Assembly: GCF_001644225.1 (NCBI RefSeq)
Contig: NZ_LSTV01000001.1
Location: 620,001-684,000, forward strand
Direction: 5' to 3'
Source: Microbacterium oleivorans
GTDB taxonomy: Bacteria; Actinomycetota; Actinomycetes; Actinomycetales; Microbacteriaceae
Length of the DNA stretch: 64,000 nt
Below, piece after piece: positions 36,424 to 46,169 of this stretch (the stretch's first letter is position 1; the number at the start of each line of letters is the position of its first letter). Position numbers and translations under genes: made by a program. Under the pieces are notes generated by a model that was not told where the DNA came from, ran no database searches, and saw nothing but the letters and a program-made list of their open reading frames with translations.

Positions 36424-38163
36424 GTGACCGGCACACCCCGGAGGATCGCCTCCACCGCCGTCGCTCTGGCCGCGACGATCGGTCTGCTTCTGGCCGGCGG
36501 GCCCGCCACGGCGGCATCCACTCCCGCAGCGACCCCCGCCGCCGCGACCCCCTCGCCGACCGCCGCGGCACTGACCGCGGGCACGGTGGCCGTCACCGGA
36601 ACCCCCGCCGTCGGGGCGAAGCTCACGGCGACCGTCGTCGGGTTCGGCCCCGCTCCCGTCACCGTCGCCTACCAGTGGATGCGCGGGGGAGCCGTGCTTA
36701 CCGGCGCCACGGGGGCGACGTACACCCCCGCGACCGCCGATGCCGGCGCGACCCTGTCGGTCCGCGTGACCGTTGCCAAGACCGGGTACACGTCCCTCGT
36801 GCGCACGAGCGCGGGGGTGGTCGTGGCGCGCCTTCTGACGCCGCCGTCCGCCGTCACGATCTCGGGCGCGGGCACCGTCGGCGCCACGCTGACGGCGGCC
36901 CCCGGCACCTGGGCTCCCGCGGGGACCGCACTCGCGTACCAGTGGCTCCGCGGCGGCGCCCCGATCGCGGGAGCGACGGCGCGCACGTACCGTCTGGTCG
37001 GAGCGGATGCCGGTACCACCGTCGCGGTGCGCGTCACCGGCACGAAGGCGGGCTACAGCCCGGCCGTTCGCACCTCCGCCGGGATCGGCGTGCTCGCCCC
37101 CTTCACGTCGACACCGAAGCCGACCATCACCGGGACAGCCGCGGCGGGTAAGACGCTCACCGTGAGCCCGGGCACGTGGCTACCGGCGCCCGAGCAGCTG
37201 AAGGTGCAGTGGCGGGTCGACGGCGGAGCGATCGAGGGCGCCACCGGGACGAGCTGGGAGGTCCCGACGTGGGCCGCCGGCCGCTCGGTCAGCGTCTCGG
37301 TGACCGCCGTCAAGAAGAATCATCGGAGCGTCACGACGACCTCGGCGGGCAAAGCCGTGGCCCTTTCGCTCGGGTCCGTGATGACCCCCGGGACGACTCT
37401 CCGTCCGGGTGTGATGCTCACCTCACCCGACGGTCGCTACACGTTCGGGCTGCGCGGCGACGGCAACGTGGCGCTCACGCGTGACTACGCCCTCGTGAGG
37501 ACCGCGCGGACGACCGGCACCTTCGACGCCAGCCTCCTCTTCTCGGGCGACGGGGAGCTGCTCCTGCTCGACGAGCGCGGCGTCTCGGTATGGTCCTCCC
37601 AGACCGCCGGGCTCGAGGCGAGGGCCGCGATCCTCGGCAACGACGGAGTGCTCCGGCTCGTCGACGCCGACGGCGACGACCTCTGGACGAGCGCGGCGAT
37701 GTCCGCCCAGCCCGACGCGACGGCCGCCGGGCCGTCGGTGCCCGGCCGCTACGGGTGGGCGTACCCGCTGCGCCCCTCGGGCACCTTCACGACCTACTCG
37801 GGCCACAGCGGCGACGACATCGCCGCGCCCACCGGGACGCCCGTCTACGCGATGCGGGGCGGGACCGTCTCGGTGCGCGAGGTGTGGATCCGGACCGGCT
37901 GCCCCTCCTGGGCGCCCAACACCACGAAGCAGAAAGAGGTCGTCGTGACCTCGACGGTCGACGGGATGCGGCTCGAGCAGGTGTACGCCCACCTCAGCGC
38001 CTTCTCGGTGAAGACGGGTCAGACCGTCGCCGCCGGACAGCGGATCGGGTCCGTCGGTTCCACGGGGTGTTCGACCGGACCCCACCTGCACACCGCCTTC
38101 ACCGTGGACGGCGTGCGCTACGCCCTATACCCGCGCGACGTCCTCGGCACCGCCAAGTACTGA
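36424..38163 (+). CDS. Secreted M23 metallopeptidase with Ig-like repeats and a bulb-lectin domain
   Basis: A 579-residue secreted protein. A signal peptide covers about 1-30 (cleavage after GGPATAAS), then a Thr/Pro/Ala linker, three Ig-like repeats (about 52-136, 138-225, 228-316; each with a YQWxRGG-type strand and a TSAG end), a bulb-type lectin-like domain (about 320-426, SPDGRYTFGLRGDGNVALT), and an M23 domain (about 443-575). Zinc ligands are His/Asp in SGHSGDD and the HLH in GPHLHTAF; YAHLSAF holds the third conserved His. It probably cuts peptidoglycan crosslinks or binds wall glycans. GGGAGGGG lies 5 nt before the GTG. Confidence 0.88.
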   Translation: MTGTPRRIASTAVALAATIGLLLAGGPATAASTPAATPAAATPSPTAAALTAGTVAVTGTPAVGAKLTATVVGFGPAPVTVAYQWMRGGAVLTGATGATYTPATADAGATLSVRVTVAKTGYTSLVRTSAGVVVARLLTPPSAVTISGAGTVGATLTAAPGTWAPAGTALAYQWLRGGAPIAGATARTYRLVGADAGTTVAVRVTGTKAGYSPAVRTSAGIGVLAPFTSTPKPTITGTAAAGKTLTVSPGTWLPAPEQLKVQWRVDGGAIEGATGTSWEVPTWAAGRSVSVSVTAVKKNHRSVTTTSAGKAVALSLGSVMTPGTTLRPGVMLTSPDGRYTFGLRGDGNVALTRDYALVRTARTTGTFDASLLFSGDGELLLLDERGVSVWSSQTAGLEARAAILGNDGVLRLVDADGDDLWTSAAMSAQPDATAAGPSVPGRYGWAYPLRPSGTFTTYSGHSGDDIAAPTGTPVYAMRGGTVSVREVWIRTGCPSWAPNTTKQKEVVVTSTVDGMRLEQVYAHLSAFSVKTGQTVAAGQRIGSVGSTGCSTGPHLHTAFTVDGVRYALYPRDVLGTAKY

Positions 38164-38173
38164 GCCCGGCGAC

Positions 38174-38207
38174 ACGAAACCCCGGTCCGTGCGGACCGGG
38201 GTTTCGT
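38174..38207. terminator. Bidirectional terminator between the M23 peptidase gene and fba
   Basis: ACGAAACCCCGGTCC pairs perfectly with GGACCGGGGTTTCGT around a GTGC loop, flanked by A- and T-rich ends on both strands. Confidence 0.87.
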
Positions 38208-38224
38208 CGTGGGGGTCGCTCTGC

Positions 38225-39256
<1,032 letters not shown>

Positions 39257-39291
39257 GTGAGCTCCTCGGGAAGGGGTGTGGATTCAGGCCA

Positions 39292-39297
39292 ACTCTA
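39292..39297 (-). promoter_or_regulatory. Likely -10 box of fba
   Basis: Minus-strand TAGAGT about 35 nt upstream of the fba ATG, leaving a short leader with a GAGGAG site. Confidence 0.35.
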
Positions 39298-39433
39298 TCG
39301 AAGGGTCGGCATCCGCTCCGGCTCGGGGTCGCCCGGCGCATCGCGCGGGGCCGCTCTCTTCACCGATGGAAAGAATCGGCATTCCTTCGTGTCCGTCACC
39401 ACGGAATCCGCGGGGCACGAGGGAGGCCGGGCC

Positions 39434-39439
39434 TAGGCT
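39434..39439 (+). promoter_or_regulatory. -10 box of glpX (leaderless type)
   Basis: TAGGCT, 6 nt (GAGCCC), then ATG at 39446. No ribosome binding site. Confidence 0.5.
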
Positions 39440-39445
39440 GAGCCC

Positions 39446-40435
39446 ATGGTGAGCCTGACTGCCGACATGAGTCCGCTGCATCCCGACCGCAACCTCGCGC
39501 TGGAGCTGGTCCGCGCGACCGAGGCGGCCGCGATCCGCTCCGTCCCCTTCATCGGGCGCGGCAAGAAGGAGCTCGCCGACGGTGCGGCCGTCGACGCCAT
39601 GCGCGCCTTCCTCACGACGGTGAACTTCGACGGCGTCATCGTCATCGGCGAGGGCGAGAAGGACAACGCCCCCATGCTCTTCAACGGTGAGCGTGTCGGT
39701 ACCGGGCGCGGACCGCAGTGCGACATCGCCGTCGACCCCATCGACGGCACGACGCTCACCGCAGAGGGGCGCAACAACGCCCTGTCCGTCATCGCCGTGG
39801 CCGACCGCGGGGCGATGCTCGACGCCTCGACGGTCTTCTACATGGACAAGATCGTGACCGGCCCCGCCGGCGTCGGGGTGGTCGACATCCGCCTGCCGAT
39901 CGCCGAGAACATCCGTCGCCTCGCGAAGGCGCTCGACAAGCCCGTCGACGAACTCGTCGTCTCCGTCCTCAACCGGCCGCGCCACGCGAAGCTCGTCGAG
40001 GAGATCCGCGAAGCCGGCGCCGGCACGCGACTGATGAGCGACGGCGACGTCGCCGGCGGCATCAACGCGGCGCGGCACAACGCCCGCACCGACATGTGCG
40101 TCGGGATCGGCGGCAGCCCCGAAGGCATCGTGACGGCCTGCGCGATCAAGGCGCTCGGGGGTCACATCCAGGGGCGGCTGTGGGCGCGCGACGACGACGA
40201 GAAGCAGCGGGGAATCGATGCGGGTCTCCGGCTCGACGACCACGTGTACGAAGCGGACGACCTCGTCCGCGGGAACAACACCCTTTTCGTCGCGACCGGT
40301 GTCACCAACGGCGAACTGGTCGCGGGGGTGCGCCGGGTGGGCGACTTCGTCTACACCGAGAGCGTGGTCCTGCGTGGGGCTTCGGGCACGTTGCGACGGA
40401 TCTCGTCGGAGCACCTCACCTCGAAGTGGCTCTGA
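39446..40435 (+). CDS. glpX: Class II fructose-1,6-bisphosphatase
   Basis: Removes the 1-phosphate from fructose-1,6-bisphosphate in gluconeogenesis. The 329 residues show the metal-binding motifs GEGEKDNAPMLFNGE (near 71) and DIAVDPIDGTTLTAEGRNNALSVIA (near 92), the substrate loop LMSDGDVAGGINAA and GGSPEGIVTACAIKALGGHIQGRL. This is the only FBPase type in most actinobacteria. It is next to fba, giving a small gluconeogenic neighbourhood under separate divergent promoters. Confidence 0.97.
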   Translation: MVSLTADMSPLHPDRNLALELVRATEAAAIRSVPFIGRGKKELADGAAVDAMRAFLTTVNFDGVIVIGEGEKDNAPMLFNGERVGTGRGPQCDIAVDPIDGTTLTAEGRNNALSVIAVADRGAMLDASTVFYMDKIVTGPAGVGVVDIRLPIAENIRRLAKALDKPVDELVVSVLNRPRHAKLVEEIREAGAGTRLMSDGDVAGGINAARHNARTDMCVGIGGSPEGIVTACAIKALGGHIQGRLWARDDDEKQRGIDAGLRLDDHVYEADDLVRGNNTLFVATGVTNGELVAGVRRVGDFVYTESVVLRGASGTLRRISSEHLTSKWL

Positions 40436-40568
40436 CCCGACCGGTCGCCGAGACGTCATAGCGGACACGCGCGCTGAGCGTCAACCCAGGATCCGGCGCG
40501 ACCCCTCTGGCACAATGGACCGTGGTGTCAGTTGTCCCCGGCACTCGCCACCGCCCCCAGGAGTTCAC

Positions 40569-40850
40569 ATGTCGACCGCATCCAGTGACCCGCGCACGGG
40601 CCAGCTCTCGCTCACGGGTCACCTCCCCGTCACCCCGACGGGCCAGATCCCGATCGTGGGTCAGGCGACCGGTGGTGTGCGTCCCGTGACAGCACCGATC
40701 GCCGTGGTCGATGACCCGGCGCGCCGTCCCGACGTCCTCCTGCGCCGTCGCATGCCCCCCGGGCACGAAGTGAACGCGTGGTGGCTCATCGGCGCATTCC
40801 TCGCCGTGTCCATCGGCGTCGTGGGTCTCATGACCTTCTTCCCCTCCTGA
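40569..40850 (+). CDS. Small tail-anchored-type membrane protein
   Basis: A 93-residue protein with a Thr/Gly/Pro-rich cytoplasmic region containing two similar segments (GQLSLTGHLPVTPTG and GQIPIVGQATGGVRPVT), a basic patch RRRMPPGHEVN, and one C-terminal helix (about 71-91, WWLIGAFLAVSIGVVGLMTF). CCAGGAG lies 5 nt before the ATG. I recognise no family. It stops 4 bp before the convergent rmuC gene ends. Confidence 0.7.
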   Translation: MSTASSDPRTGQLSLTGHLPVTPTGQIPIVGQATGGVRPVTAPIAVVDDPARRPDVLLRRRMPPGHEVNAWWLIGAFLAVSIGVVGLMTFFPS

Positions 40851-40854
40851 GCAC

Positions 40855-42126
40855 TCAGTCGCTCGCGAGGCGTCCGCGCAGCTCACCCAGATCGGCCGAC
40901 TGCTCGCGATCCTCGAGCAGTTCGGGAGCCGTGAGTCGGCGGGTCGTCGACTCGATCGTGGTCGGCGACGGCAGCGCCTCCAGCTGTGTGTCGTCGATCC
41001 CCGGGAACCGTCGGGCGCTCACCAGGACGCGGGTCTCGAGAGATCCGGCGAACCGGTTGTAGCTGTCGACGGTGCGCTCGATCGCGCGCCGGAGGTCGTC
41101 GGCGTGACCGGCGAGCGAGCCGAGCCGGTGGTACAGCTCGTTGCCGAGATCGAACAGCCGGCGCGCCTCGGTGGACACGTCCTGCTGGGTCCACGTGTAG
41201 GCGACGGTCTTGAGGACCGCCCACAGATTCACGGGCGAGGCGAGGGCGACCCGCCGACCGAACGCGTACTCGAGGAGGGTCGGGTCCTCCTCCAGGGCGG
41301 CGGCGAGCAGCGACTCGCTCGGGATGAAGCAGACGACGAATTCGGGGCTCGACGGCATCCCGGCCCAGTACTTCTTCTTGGCCAGGGCGTCGATGTGGCC
41401 GCGCACGGCAGCGACGTGCCGGGCGAGCAGTCTGCTGCGCCGTGCGGCCTCCTCGCCGACGGCGGTCACGGGGATGGCGCTGGCCTCGAGATAGGCGTCG
41501 AACGGTGCCTTCGCGTCGACCGCCAACGCCTTGTCGCCGGGGAGGCGGACGATCATGTCGGGGCGCCCCGCCCCGGCATCCGTCGAGATCGAGGTCTGCG
41601 TGTCGAAGTCGACGTACCGCGTGAGACCCGCGGACTCGACGATGCGGCGCAGGTGCGTCTCGCCCCACACACCGCGCGCGCCGTTGGAACGCAGAGCGCC
41701 GGCGAGCGACTCGGTCGTGGCCCGCAGCGCCTCGTCGGACTCCTGGGCGCGGCGCAGCTGCTCGGCCAGCGATCCGAACTGCTCCTGCCGGTCGCGCTCG
41801 AGGTGATCGACCTTCAGCTGCATCGCGGCGAGGGTCTCCTGCACGGGGGCGAGCGCGCGCAGCACCGTCTGCTCGCGGCGTTCCCGCTCGTCGCGCGCGG
41901 CCTGCTCGGCGTGGATGCGGGCCGTCACGTCGCGGTGGAGCGAACGCTGCTGGTCGAGCTGGACCTGCAGGGCGTCACGGGCCGCCTCGGCCGCCGAGGC
42001 CTGCGCCTGGAGCGCGCCCCGCCGCCCGGCCTCACGAGCCGAGACAACCGCGCCCGCGGCGACGGCGCCGGCGAGAAGGCAGAGCACGGCGAGTACGACG
42101 GAGAAGACGGCATCCATGTCCGTCAT
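40855..42126 (-). CDS. rmuC: DNA recombination protein RmuC
   Basis: Predicted endonuclease-fold protein that limits inversions between short inverted repeats in E. coli. The 423 residues comprise an N-terminal helix (about 4-24), a long coiled coil (about 35-110, rich in Arg/Glu/Gln) and the RmuC domain with RGVWGETHLRRIVESAGL, RPDMIVRLPGDKALAVDAKAPFDAYLEA (PD-(D/E)xK-like acidic and Lys residues), FIPSESLLAAALEEDPTLLEYAF and ASPVNLWAVLKTVAYTW. Start ATG 42126 is chosen; 42117 and 42147 are in-frame alternatives. Confidence 0.93.
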   Translation of the reverse strand: MTDMDAVFSVVLAVLCLLAGAVAAGAVVSAREAGRRGALQAQASAAEAARDALQVQLDQQRSLHRDVTARIHAEQAARDERERREQTVLRALAPVQETLAAMQLKVDHLERDRQEQFGSLAEQLRRAQESDEALRATTESLAGALRSNGARGVWGETHLRRIVESAGLTRYVDFDTQTSISTDAGAGRPDMIVRLPGDKALAVDAKAPFDAYLEASAIPVTAVGEEAARRSRLLARHVAAVRGHIDALAKKKYWAGMPSSPEFVVCFIPSESLLAAALEEDPTLLEYAFGRRVALASPVNLWAVLKTVAYTWTQQDVSTEARRLFDLGNELYHRLGSLAGHADDLRRAIERTVDSYNRFAGSLETRVLVSARRFPGIDDTQLEALPSPTTIESTTRRLTAPELLEDREQSADLGELRGRLASD

Positions 42127-42174
42127 GGTGCCCCAGGCCTCCGACATCCGTCGGCGCCGCGCGGGCGAGGGGTC

Positions 42175-42765
42175 TCAGGCGGCGGTGGCGGGCACGGCGG
42201 AGGGAATCTGCGGGATGCGGACGCCCAGGAGCATCGCGAGCTCGACGAGGTCGCCCGCCCCGGCGCGGGCGGCCGCATCGATGACGATCTGCGCGCATGC
42301 GAGCGCGTCGGCGGTGGCGTCGTGGTGGGCGAAGTCGAGGTGGCCGGCGGCCGCGGCGACGAAGGGGAGCCGGTACGACGGGAGGTCGTACGTCTTGCGG
42401 GCGACGTGCAGGCTGCAGAGGTAGCGGGCCTCCGGCGGGACGTGACCGGTGACCTCGCACGCGGTGCGGAGGACCCGCATGTCGAAGCCGGCGTTGTGGG
42501 CGACGAGGATGTCGTCGCCGACGAAATCGAGCAGGCGCGGCAGCTGCTCCGTCCAGGTGGGGGCCGTCGCGACGTCGGACTCGCGGATCCCGTGGATGCC
42601 GACGTTGACCTCGAAGAAGCGGTCGTGGCCGGCCGGGGGACGGATCAGCCAGCCCTCCGAGGCGACAACGCGACCGCTCCGGACCCGGGCCACTCCCACG
42701 GCGCACGCCGAGGCGTTGGAGGGATTCGCCGTCTCGAAGTCGATCGCGGTGAAGTCCAAGGGCAT
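42175..42765 (-). CDS. DnaQ-like 3'-5' exonuclease (DEDDh)
   Basis: A 196-residue exonuclease of the PolIII-epsilon/RNase T fold. DEDDh residues are visible: Asp 9 and Glu 11 in AIDFETAN, Asp 95 in AHNAGFDMRVL, and the final His/Asp pair in FAHHDATADALACA. It lacks additional domains, so it resembles the stand-alone exonucleases of actinobacteria rather than a polymerase-bound subunit. It ends 48 bp from the rmuC start on the same strand and may be co-transcribed. Substrate unknown. Confidence 0.92.
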   Translation of the reverse strand: MPLDFTAIDFETANPSNASACAVGVARVRSGRVVASEGWLIRPPAGHDRFFEVNVGIHGIRESDVATAPTWTEQLPRLLDFVGDDILVAHNAGFDMRVLRTACEVTGHVPPEARYLCSLHVARKTYDLPSYRLPFVAAAAGHLDFAHHDATADALACAQIVIDAAARAGAGDLVELAMLLGVRIPQIPSAVPATAA

Positions 42766-42856
42766 GCCCTCACCTTCGCCGCCGGCAGGCCCGCCCCGGC
42801 GGAGGCGCGCCGCCGGGAACCGGGACCGGCGGGCGCGGCGCCGCGCGCCCGCCGCG

Positions 42857-42862
42857 TAGAGT
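42857..42862 (+). promoter_or_regulatory. Likely -10 box of ychF
   Basis: TAGAGT, 8 nt upstream of GTG 42871. This predicts a leaderless or 1-2 nt leader transcript. Confidence 0.4.
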
Positions 42863-42870
42863 GGATGCCC

Positions 42871-43944
42871 GTGGCTCTCACCATCGGAATCGTCGGACTG
42901 CCCAACGTCGGCAAGTCCACCCTCTTCAACGCCCTCACCAAGAACGACGTGCTCGCGGCGAACTACCCGTTCGCGACGATCGAGCCGAACGTCGGCGTGG
43001 TGAACCTGCCGGACCCCCGGCTCGACACCCTCGCGGAGATCTTCTCGTCCGAGCGCATCCTGCCCGCGACGGTGTCGTTCGTCGACATCGCCGGCATCGT
43101 GCGCGGTGCGAGCGAGGGCGAGGGCCTCGGCAACAAGTTCCTCGCCAACATCCGCGAGGCCGACGCGATCGCCCAGGTCGTCCGCGGGTTCGCCGACGAC
43201 GACGTCGTCCACGTCGACGGGGCCGTGAACCCGAAGAACGACATGGAGACGATCAACGCCGAGCTCCAGCTCGCCGACCTCGAGACCCTCGAGAAGGCGA
43301 TCGTGCGCTACGAGAAGGAGGTGCGCGGCAAGAAGCTCGACCCCTCGGTCCTCGAGACGGCGAAGGCCGCGCAGGAGGCGCTGCAGCGCGGCGAGCTCCT
43401 CTCGGCATCCGGGATCGACCTCTCGCCCATCCGCGAACTCGGCCTTCTCAGCGCCAAGCCGTTCATCTTCGTCTTCAACGTCGACGAGGCCGTCCTCACG
43501 GATGCCGCCCGCAAGGCGGAACTCGCCGCGCTGGTCGCGCCCGCCCAGGCCGTCTTCCTCGACGCGAAGATCGAGTCCGAACTCGCCGAACTCGACCCGG
43601 AGGATGCTGCGGAACTGCTCGCCTCGACCGGGCAGGACGAGTCGGGCCTGGACCAGCTCGCCCGGGTCGGGTTCGACACCCTCGGGCTGCAGACCTACCT
43701 GACGGCCGGCCCCAAGGAGGCCCGCGCCTGGACGATCGGCAAGGGATGGAAGGCGCCGCAGGCCGCCGGCGTCATCCACACCGACTTCGAGAAGGGCTTC
43801 ATCAAGGCCGAAGTCATCTCGTTCGAGGATCTCGTCGCGACCGGCTCGGTCCAGGAGGCGCGGGCCAAGGGCAAGGCGCGCCTCGAGGGCAAGGACTACG
43901 TCATGCAGGACGGCGACGTCGTCGAGTTCCGCTTCAACAACTGA
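42871..43944 (+). CDS. ychF: Redox-regulated ATPase YchF (Obg family)
   Basis: A 357-residue P-loop NTPase of the Obg/HflX class that prefers ATP and associates with ribosomes. Visible are Walker A GLPNVGKST (9-17), the G2/switch region NYPFATIEPNVG, the G3 motif VDIAGIVRGASEGEGLGNKFL, the altered specificity motif FVFNVDE (replacing NKxD, as in YchF), a helical domain and the C-terminal TGS domain ending in YVMQDGDVVEFRFN. GTG 42871 gives the family N-terminus (VALTIGIVGLPN); ATG 42865 is a two-codon alternative. Confidence 0.97.
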   Translation: MALTIGIVGLPNVGKSTLFNALTKNDVLAANYPFATIEPNVGVVNLPDPRLDTLAEIFSSERILPATVSFVDIAGIVRGASEGEGLGNKFLANIREADAIAQVVRGFADDDVVHVDGAVNPKNDMETINAELQLADLETLEKAIVRYEKEVRGKKLDPSVLETAKAAQEALQRGELLSASGIDLSPIRELGLLSAKPFIFVFNVDEAVLTDAARKAELAALVAPAQAVFLDAKIESELAELDPEDAAELLASTGQDESGLDQLARVGFDTLGLQTYLTAGPKEARAWTIGKGWKAPQAAGVIHTDFEKGFIKAEVISFEDLVATGSVQEARAKGKARLEGKDYVMQDGDVVEFRFNN

Positions 43945-43956
43945 AGGACCTCTCCC

Positions 43957-44730
43957 ATGTCACAGATCCAGCGCCAGGTGTTCGACGCCGAGGCTCGTGC
44001 CATCCCGTTCATCGACGAGGGGGAGGGTCCCGCCCTCGTCCTCATCCCCGCTCAGGGCCTCGACGTGGCCTACCTCGGCGGGCTCGCGAGCATCCTCGAG
44101 GAGGAGGGGTTCCGGATCGTCCGTATCGGTTCGCGCCGCCCCGGCCCCGCTGCAGTGTCGATGCACGACCTGGCGCAGGACGTCATCGACGTCCTCGACC
44201 ACCTCGGGATCGCCGCGGCGTGGATCGGCGGTCATGCGTTCGGCGGCGCGGTCGCGCGAACGGTCGCCCTCGACCACCCCGGCCGGGTCAGCGGAGTCCT
44301 GCTCCTTGGTGTCGAGTCGACGCGTCCGCTCGAAGACGACGCCGCCCGCGCTCTCCAGACCGCCTTCGCCACGCCGGTCGAGGCCCCCGACGCGGATGCC
44401 GTCCGCACCCTCGTCGGCCCCGGGATCGACACCGCGCTGGCCTGGGACGTGTTCGCCCGCTCGCGCGACCTCGAGGTCGAGGACCTGCAGAGCGGCGCCC
44501 TCGCCTCCACCCCGGTCGCGGACTGGGCGACCCTCGCGGCATCCCTTCCGATCCTCATCATCCAGGGCGCCGACGACGCGATCACACCGCCGGCGAACGG
44601 CGACGATCTGCAGGCGACCGCGGCCGACCGCACGAGCGTCGTGCGGCTGCCCGGTGCCGGCCACCTCTTCCCCATGACCCACCCGGGGGAGACGGCCTTC
44701 CAGATCGAGGATTACCTCGGCTGGGACTGA
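43957..44730 (+). CDS. Alpha/beta-fold hydrolase
   Basis: A 257-residue enzyme with the alpha/beta hydrolase fold. The oxyanion region (PAQGLDVAYL) and C-terminal catalytic residues in IIQGADDAITPPANGDD (Asp) and PGAGHLFPMTHPGE (His) are clear. The nucleophile elbow is WIGGHAFGGAV, where Ala or His occupies the usual Ser position of GxSxG; this may be an inactive or non-hydrolytic member. It lies 12 bp after ychF with an AAGGACC site and stops directly against the convergent AraC gene. Confidence 0.85.
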   Translation: MSQIQRQVFDAEARAIPFIDEGEGPALVLIPAQGLDVAYLGGLASILEEEGFRIVRIGSRRPGPAAVSMHDLAQDVIDVLDHLGIAAAWIGGHAFGGAVARTVALDHPGRVSGVLLLGVESTRPLEDDAARALQTAFATPVEAPDADAVRTLVGPGIDTALAWDVFARSRDLEVEDLQSGALASTPVADWATLAASLPILIIQGADDAITPPANGDDLQATAADRTSVVRLPGAGHLFPMTHPGETAFQIEDYLGWD

Positions 44731-45672
44731 TCAGCGGGAGCGCCGCAGCGTCTCGCTGGGCTGCTCGCCGAACTCCGCGCGGTAGTGCTGCGCGAAGCGC
44801 GGCAGGTGGGCGAAGCCCCAGCGCCGGGCGACGTCGGCGACCGTCGTCTGCGGCGGTTCGGCGGCGACCAGTTCCGCCCGGACGGCGGCGAGACGTGCGC
44901 CGCGCACGTACGCGGCCGGTGTGGTGTCGAGCACGCGCGCGAAGGCGTTCTGCAGCCCCCGCACGCTGAGGCGCGCGGCCCGCGCGATGTCGCCGACGCT
45001 GAGGGGGTCGGCCAGGTGCGCGTCGATGAACGCGGTCGCCCGGCCGACGGCATCCGTTCCGGCGCGGGTGTCGGGCCGGTCCGCGACCGATCGGATGTCG
45101 AACGCGTGCTGCGTCGCGGCGAAGACCGCATCGACGGCGGCCTGACGGATGAGGGGGTTGTGCAGCAGCTCGGGATCGTCGAAGACACGGGTGACGTGGT
45201 CGATCGTGAGGTCCCAGTGCCGTTGCAGTTCGGCGGAGAGAATGTGGGTCGCACCGAAGTGCAGTGCGGACTCGTCGTGACCGGTGAAGGCGCCGAGGGC
45301 GGGCAGATCCACGCTGAGGATGTCGGCCGTCACCTCGCGCGACCACGACTCGGCTCGCCCGGGCCGCAGCAGGAACGGCCGGCCCGCGTCGACCTCCTCG
45401 CCGTTGGTGACGGTGCGGAGGTCGCCCTCCCGGCGCCGGGCGATCGCGACCGCGCCGGTGATGGCGGACTCGACGTGCAGGTGGGTGTCGATGCCGAACG
45501 AGGTCAGCAGGAGGCGGTCGTCACCGACGATCCGCTGCCGGAGGGAGAGGGGGGAGCCGATGTCGCGGATGGCGATCCGGGTACTCAGCTGCGCGACGGC
45601 GCTCTGCACTCCGGCGGCGTCGCTCGCGACGATGGTCTCGTCGCGGACCTTCGGATCGACGTCAACGCCCAT
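44731..45672 (-). CDS. AraC-family transcriptional regulator
   Basis: A 313-residue regulator. The N-terminal 180 residues form a cupin-like ligand-binding domain of the AraC_binding_2 type (DIGSPLSLRQRIVGDDRLLLTSFGI, then EVDAGRPFLLRPG). The C-terminal 100 residues hold two helix-turn-helix motifs: LSVGDIARAARLSVRGLQNAFARVL and TTVADVARRWGFAHLPRFAQHYRAEFGEQPSETL. An AGGAGA site lies 7 nt before the ATG. It converges with the alpha/beta hydrolase gene with no gap. Target and inducer unknown. Confidence 0.92.
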   Translation of the reverse strand: MGVDVDPKVRDETIVASDAAGVQSAVAQLSTRIAIRDIGSPLSLRQRIVGDDRLLLTSFGIDTHLHVESAITGAVAIARRREGDLRTVTNGEEVDAGRPFLLRPGRAESWSREVTADILSVDLPALGAFTGHDESALHFGATHILSAELQRHWDLTIDHVTRVFDDPELLHNPLIRQAAVDAVFAATQHAFDIRSVADRPDTRAGTDAVGRATAFIDAHLADPLSVGDIARAARLSVRGLQNAFARVLDTTPAAYVRGARLAAVRAELVAAEPPQTTVADVARRWGFAHLPRFAQHYRAEFGEQPSETLRRSR

Positions 45673-45702
45673 GCCGCATTCTCCTGCCGACCCGGCGCCG
45701 GA

Positions 45703-46041
45703 TCACCCGATCCGCTCCGATGACCCTACCCCGGCCGCGGCGCTTCCCTGCGGCTCGGGCACGAGGTAGAGGCCGGAGGGGGAGTTCGCGACGTAGCTGA
45801 GCGCGTCGAGCCAGGCGGGGTTGAGGCTCGGCTGCCGGCTCCCGAAGTACTGGAAGTTCAGGTCGGCGCCCGGGTGGAGCCAGACGACCTGTCGGCCGTC
45901 GCCGAGGCTCTGGTCGTTGCGCCACATGAACGTGAACGACTCGCCGCGGCGCAGTTTGGTCGTGATGACCACCTGCAGGTGGGCGAGCACCCGGTCCTCG
46001 AAATCGACACGGATGCGTTCGTTGTAGATGAACTTTCCCAC
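45703..46041 (-). CDS. DUF7882-type small protein
   Basis: A 112-residue soluble protein. The sequence MGKFIYNERIRVDFEDRVLAHLQ, TTKLRRGESFTFMW, GDGRQVVWLHPGADLNFQYFGSR and ANSPSGLYLVPEP matches a small family recurrent in Microbacterium, often in several copies and sometimes mislabelled as DNA-ligase-associated. Function unknown. GTG start with AAGGAG 5 nt upstream. It lies 30 bp before the AraC gene on the same strand, so the two could share a transcript. Confidence 0.8.
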   Translation of the reverse strand: MGKFIYNERIRVDFEDRVLAHLQVVITTKLRRGESFTFMWRNDQSLGDGRQVVWLHPGADLNFQYFGSRQPSLNPAWLDALSYVANSPSGLYLVPEPQGSAAAGVGSSERIG

Positions 46042-46132
46042 GGTGCTCCTTCTGCGGCGGTGTATCCATTATGCGCACGGATATCCGTTTTGCGCACATC
46101 GACCCCGCTGGCCCGGAGAACGCGGGCGGATC

Positions 46133-46138
46133 ATAGGA
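46133..46138 (+). promoter_or_regulatory. Likely -10 box of the second AraC-type gene
   Basis: TAGGAT about 32 nt upstream of the ATG at 46170; the leader carries a GAGGAG site. Confidence 0.4.
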
Positions 46139-46169
46139 TGGAACGCAGGCACCGGTGTGAGGAGACCCC

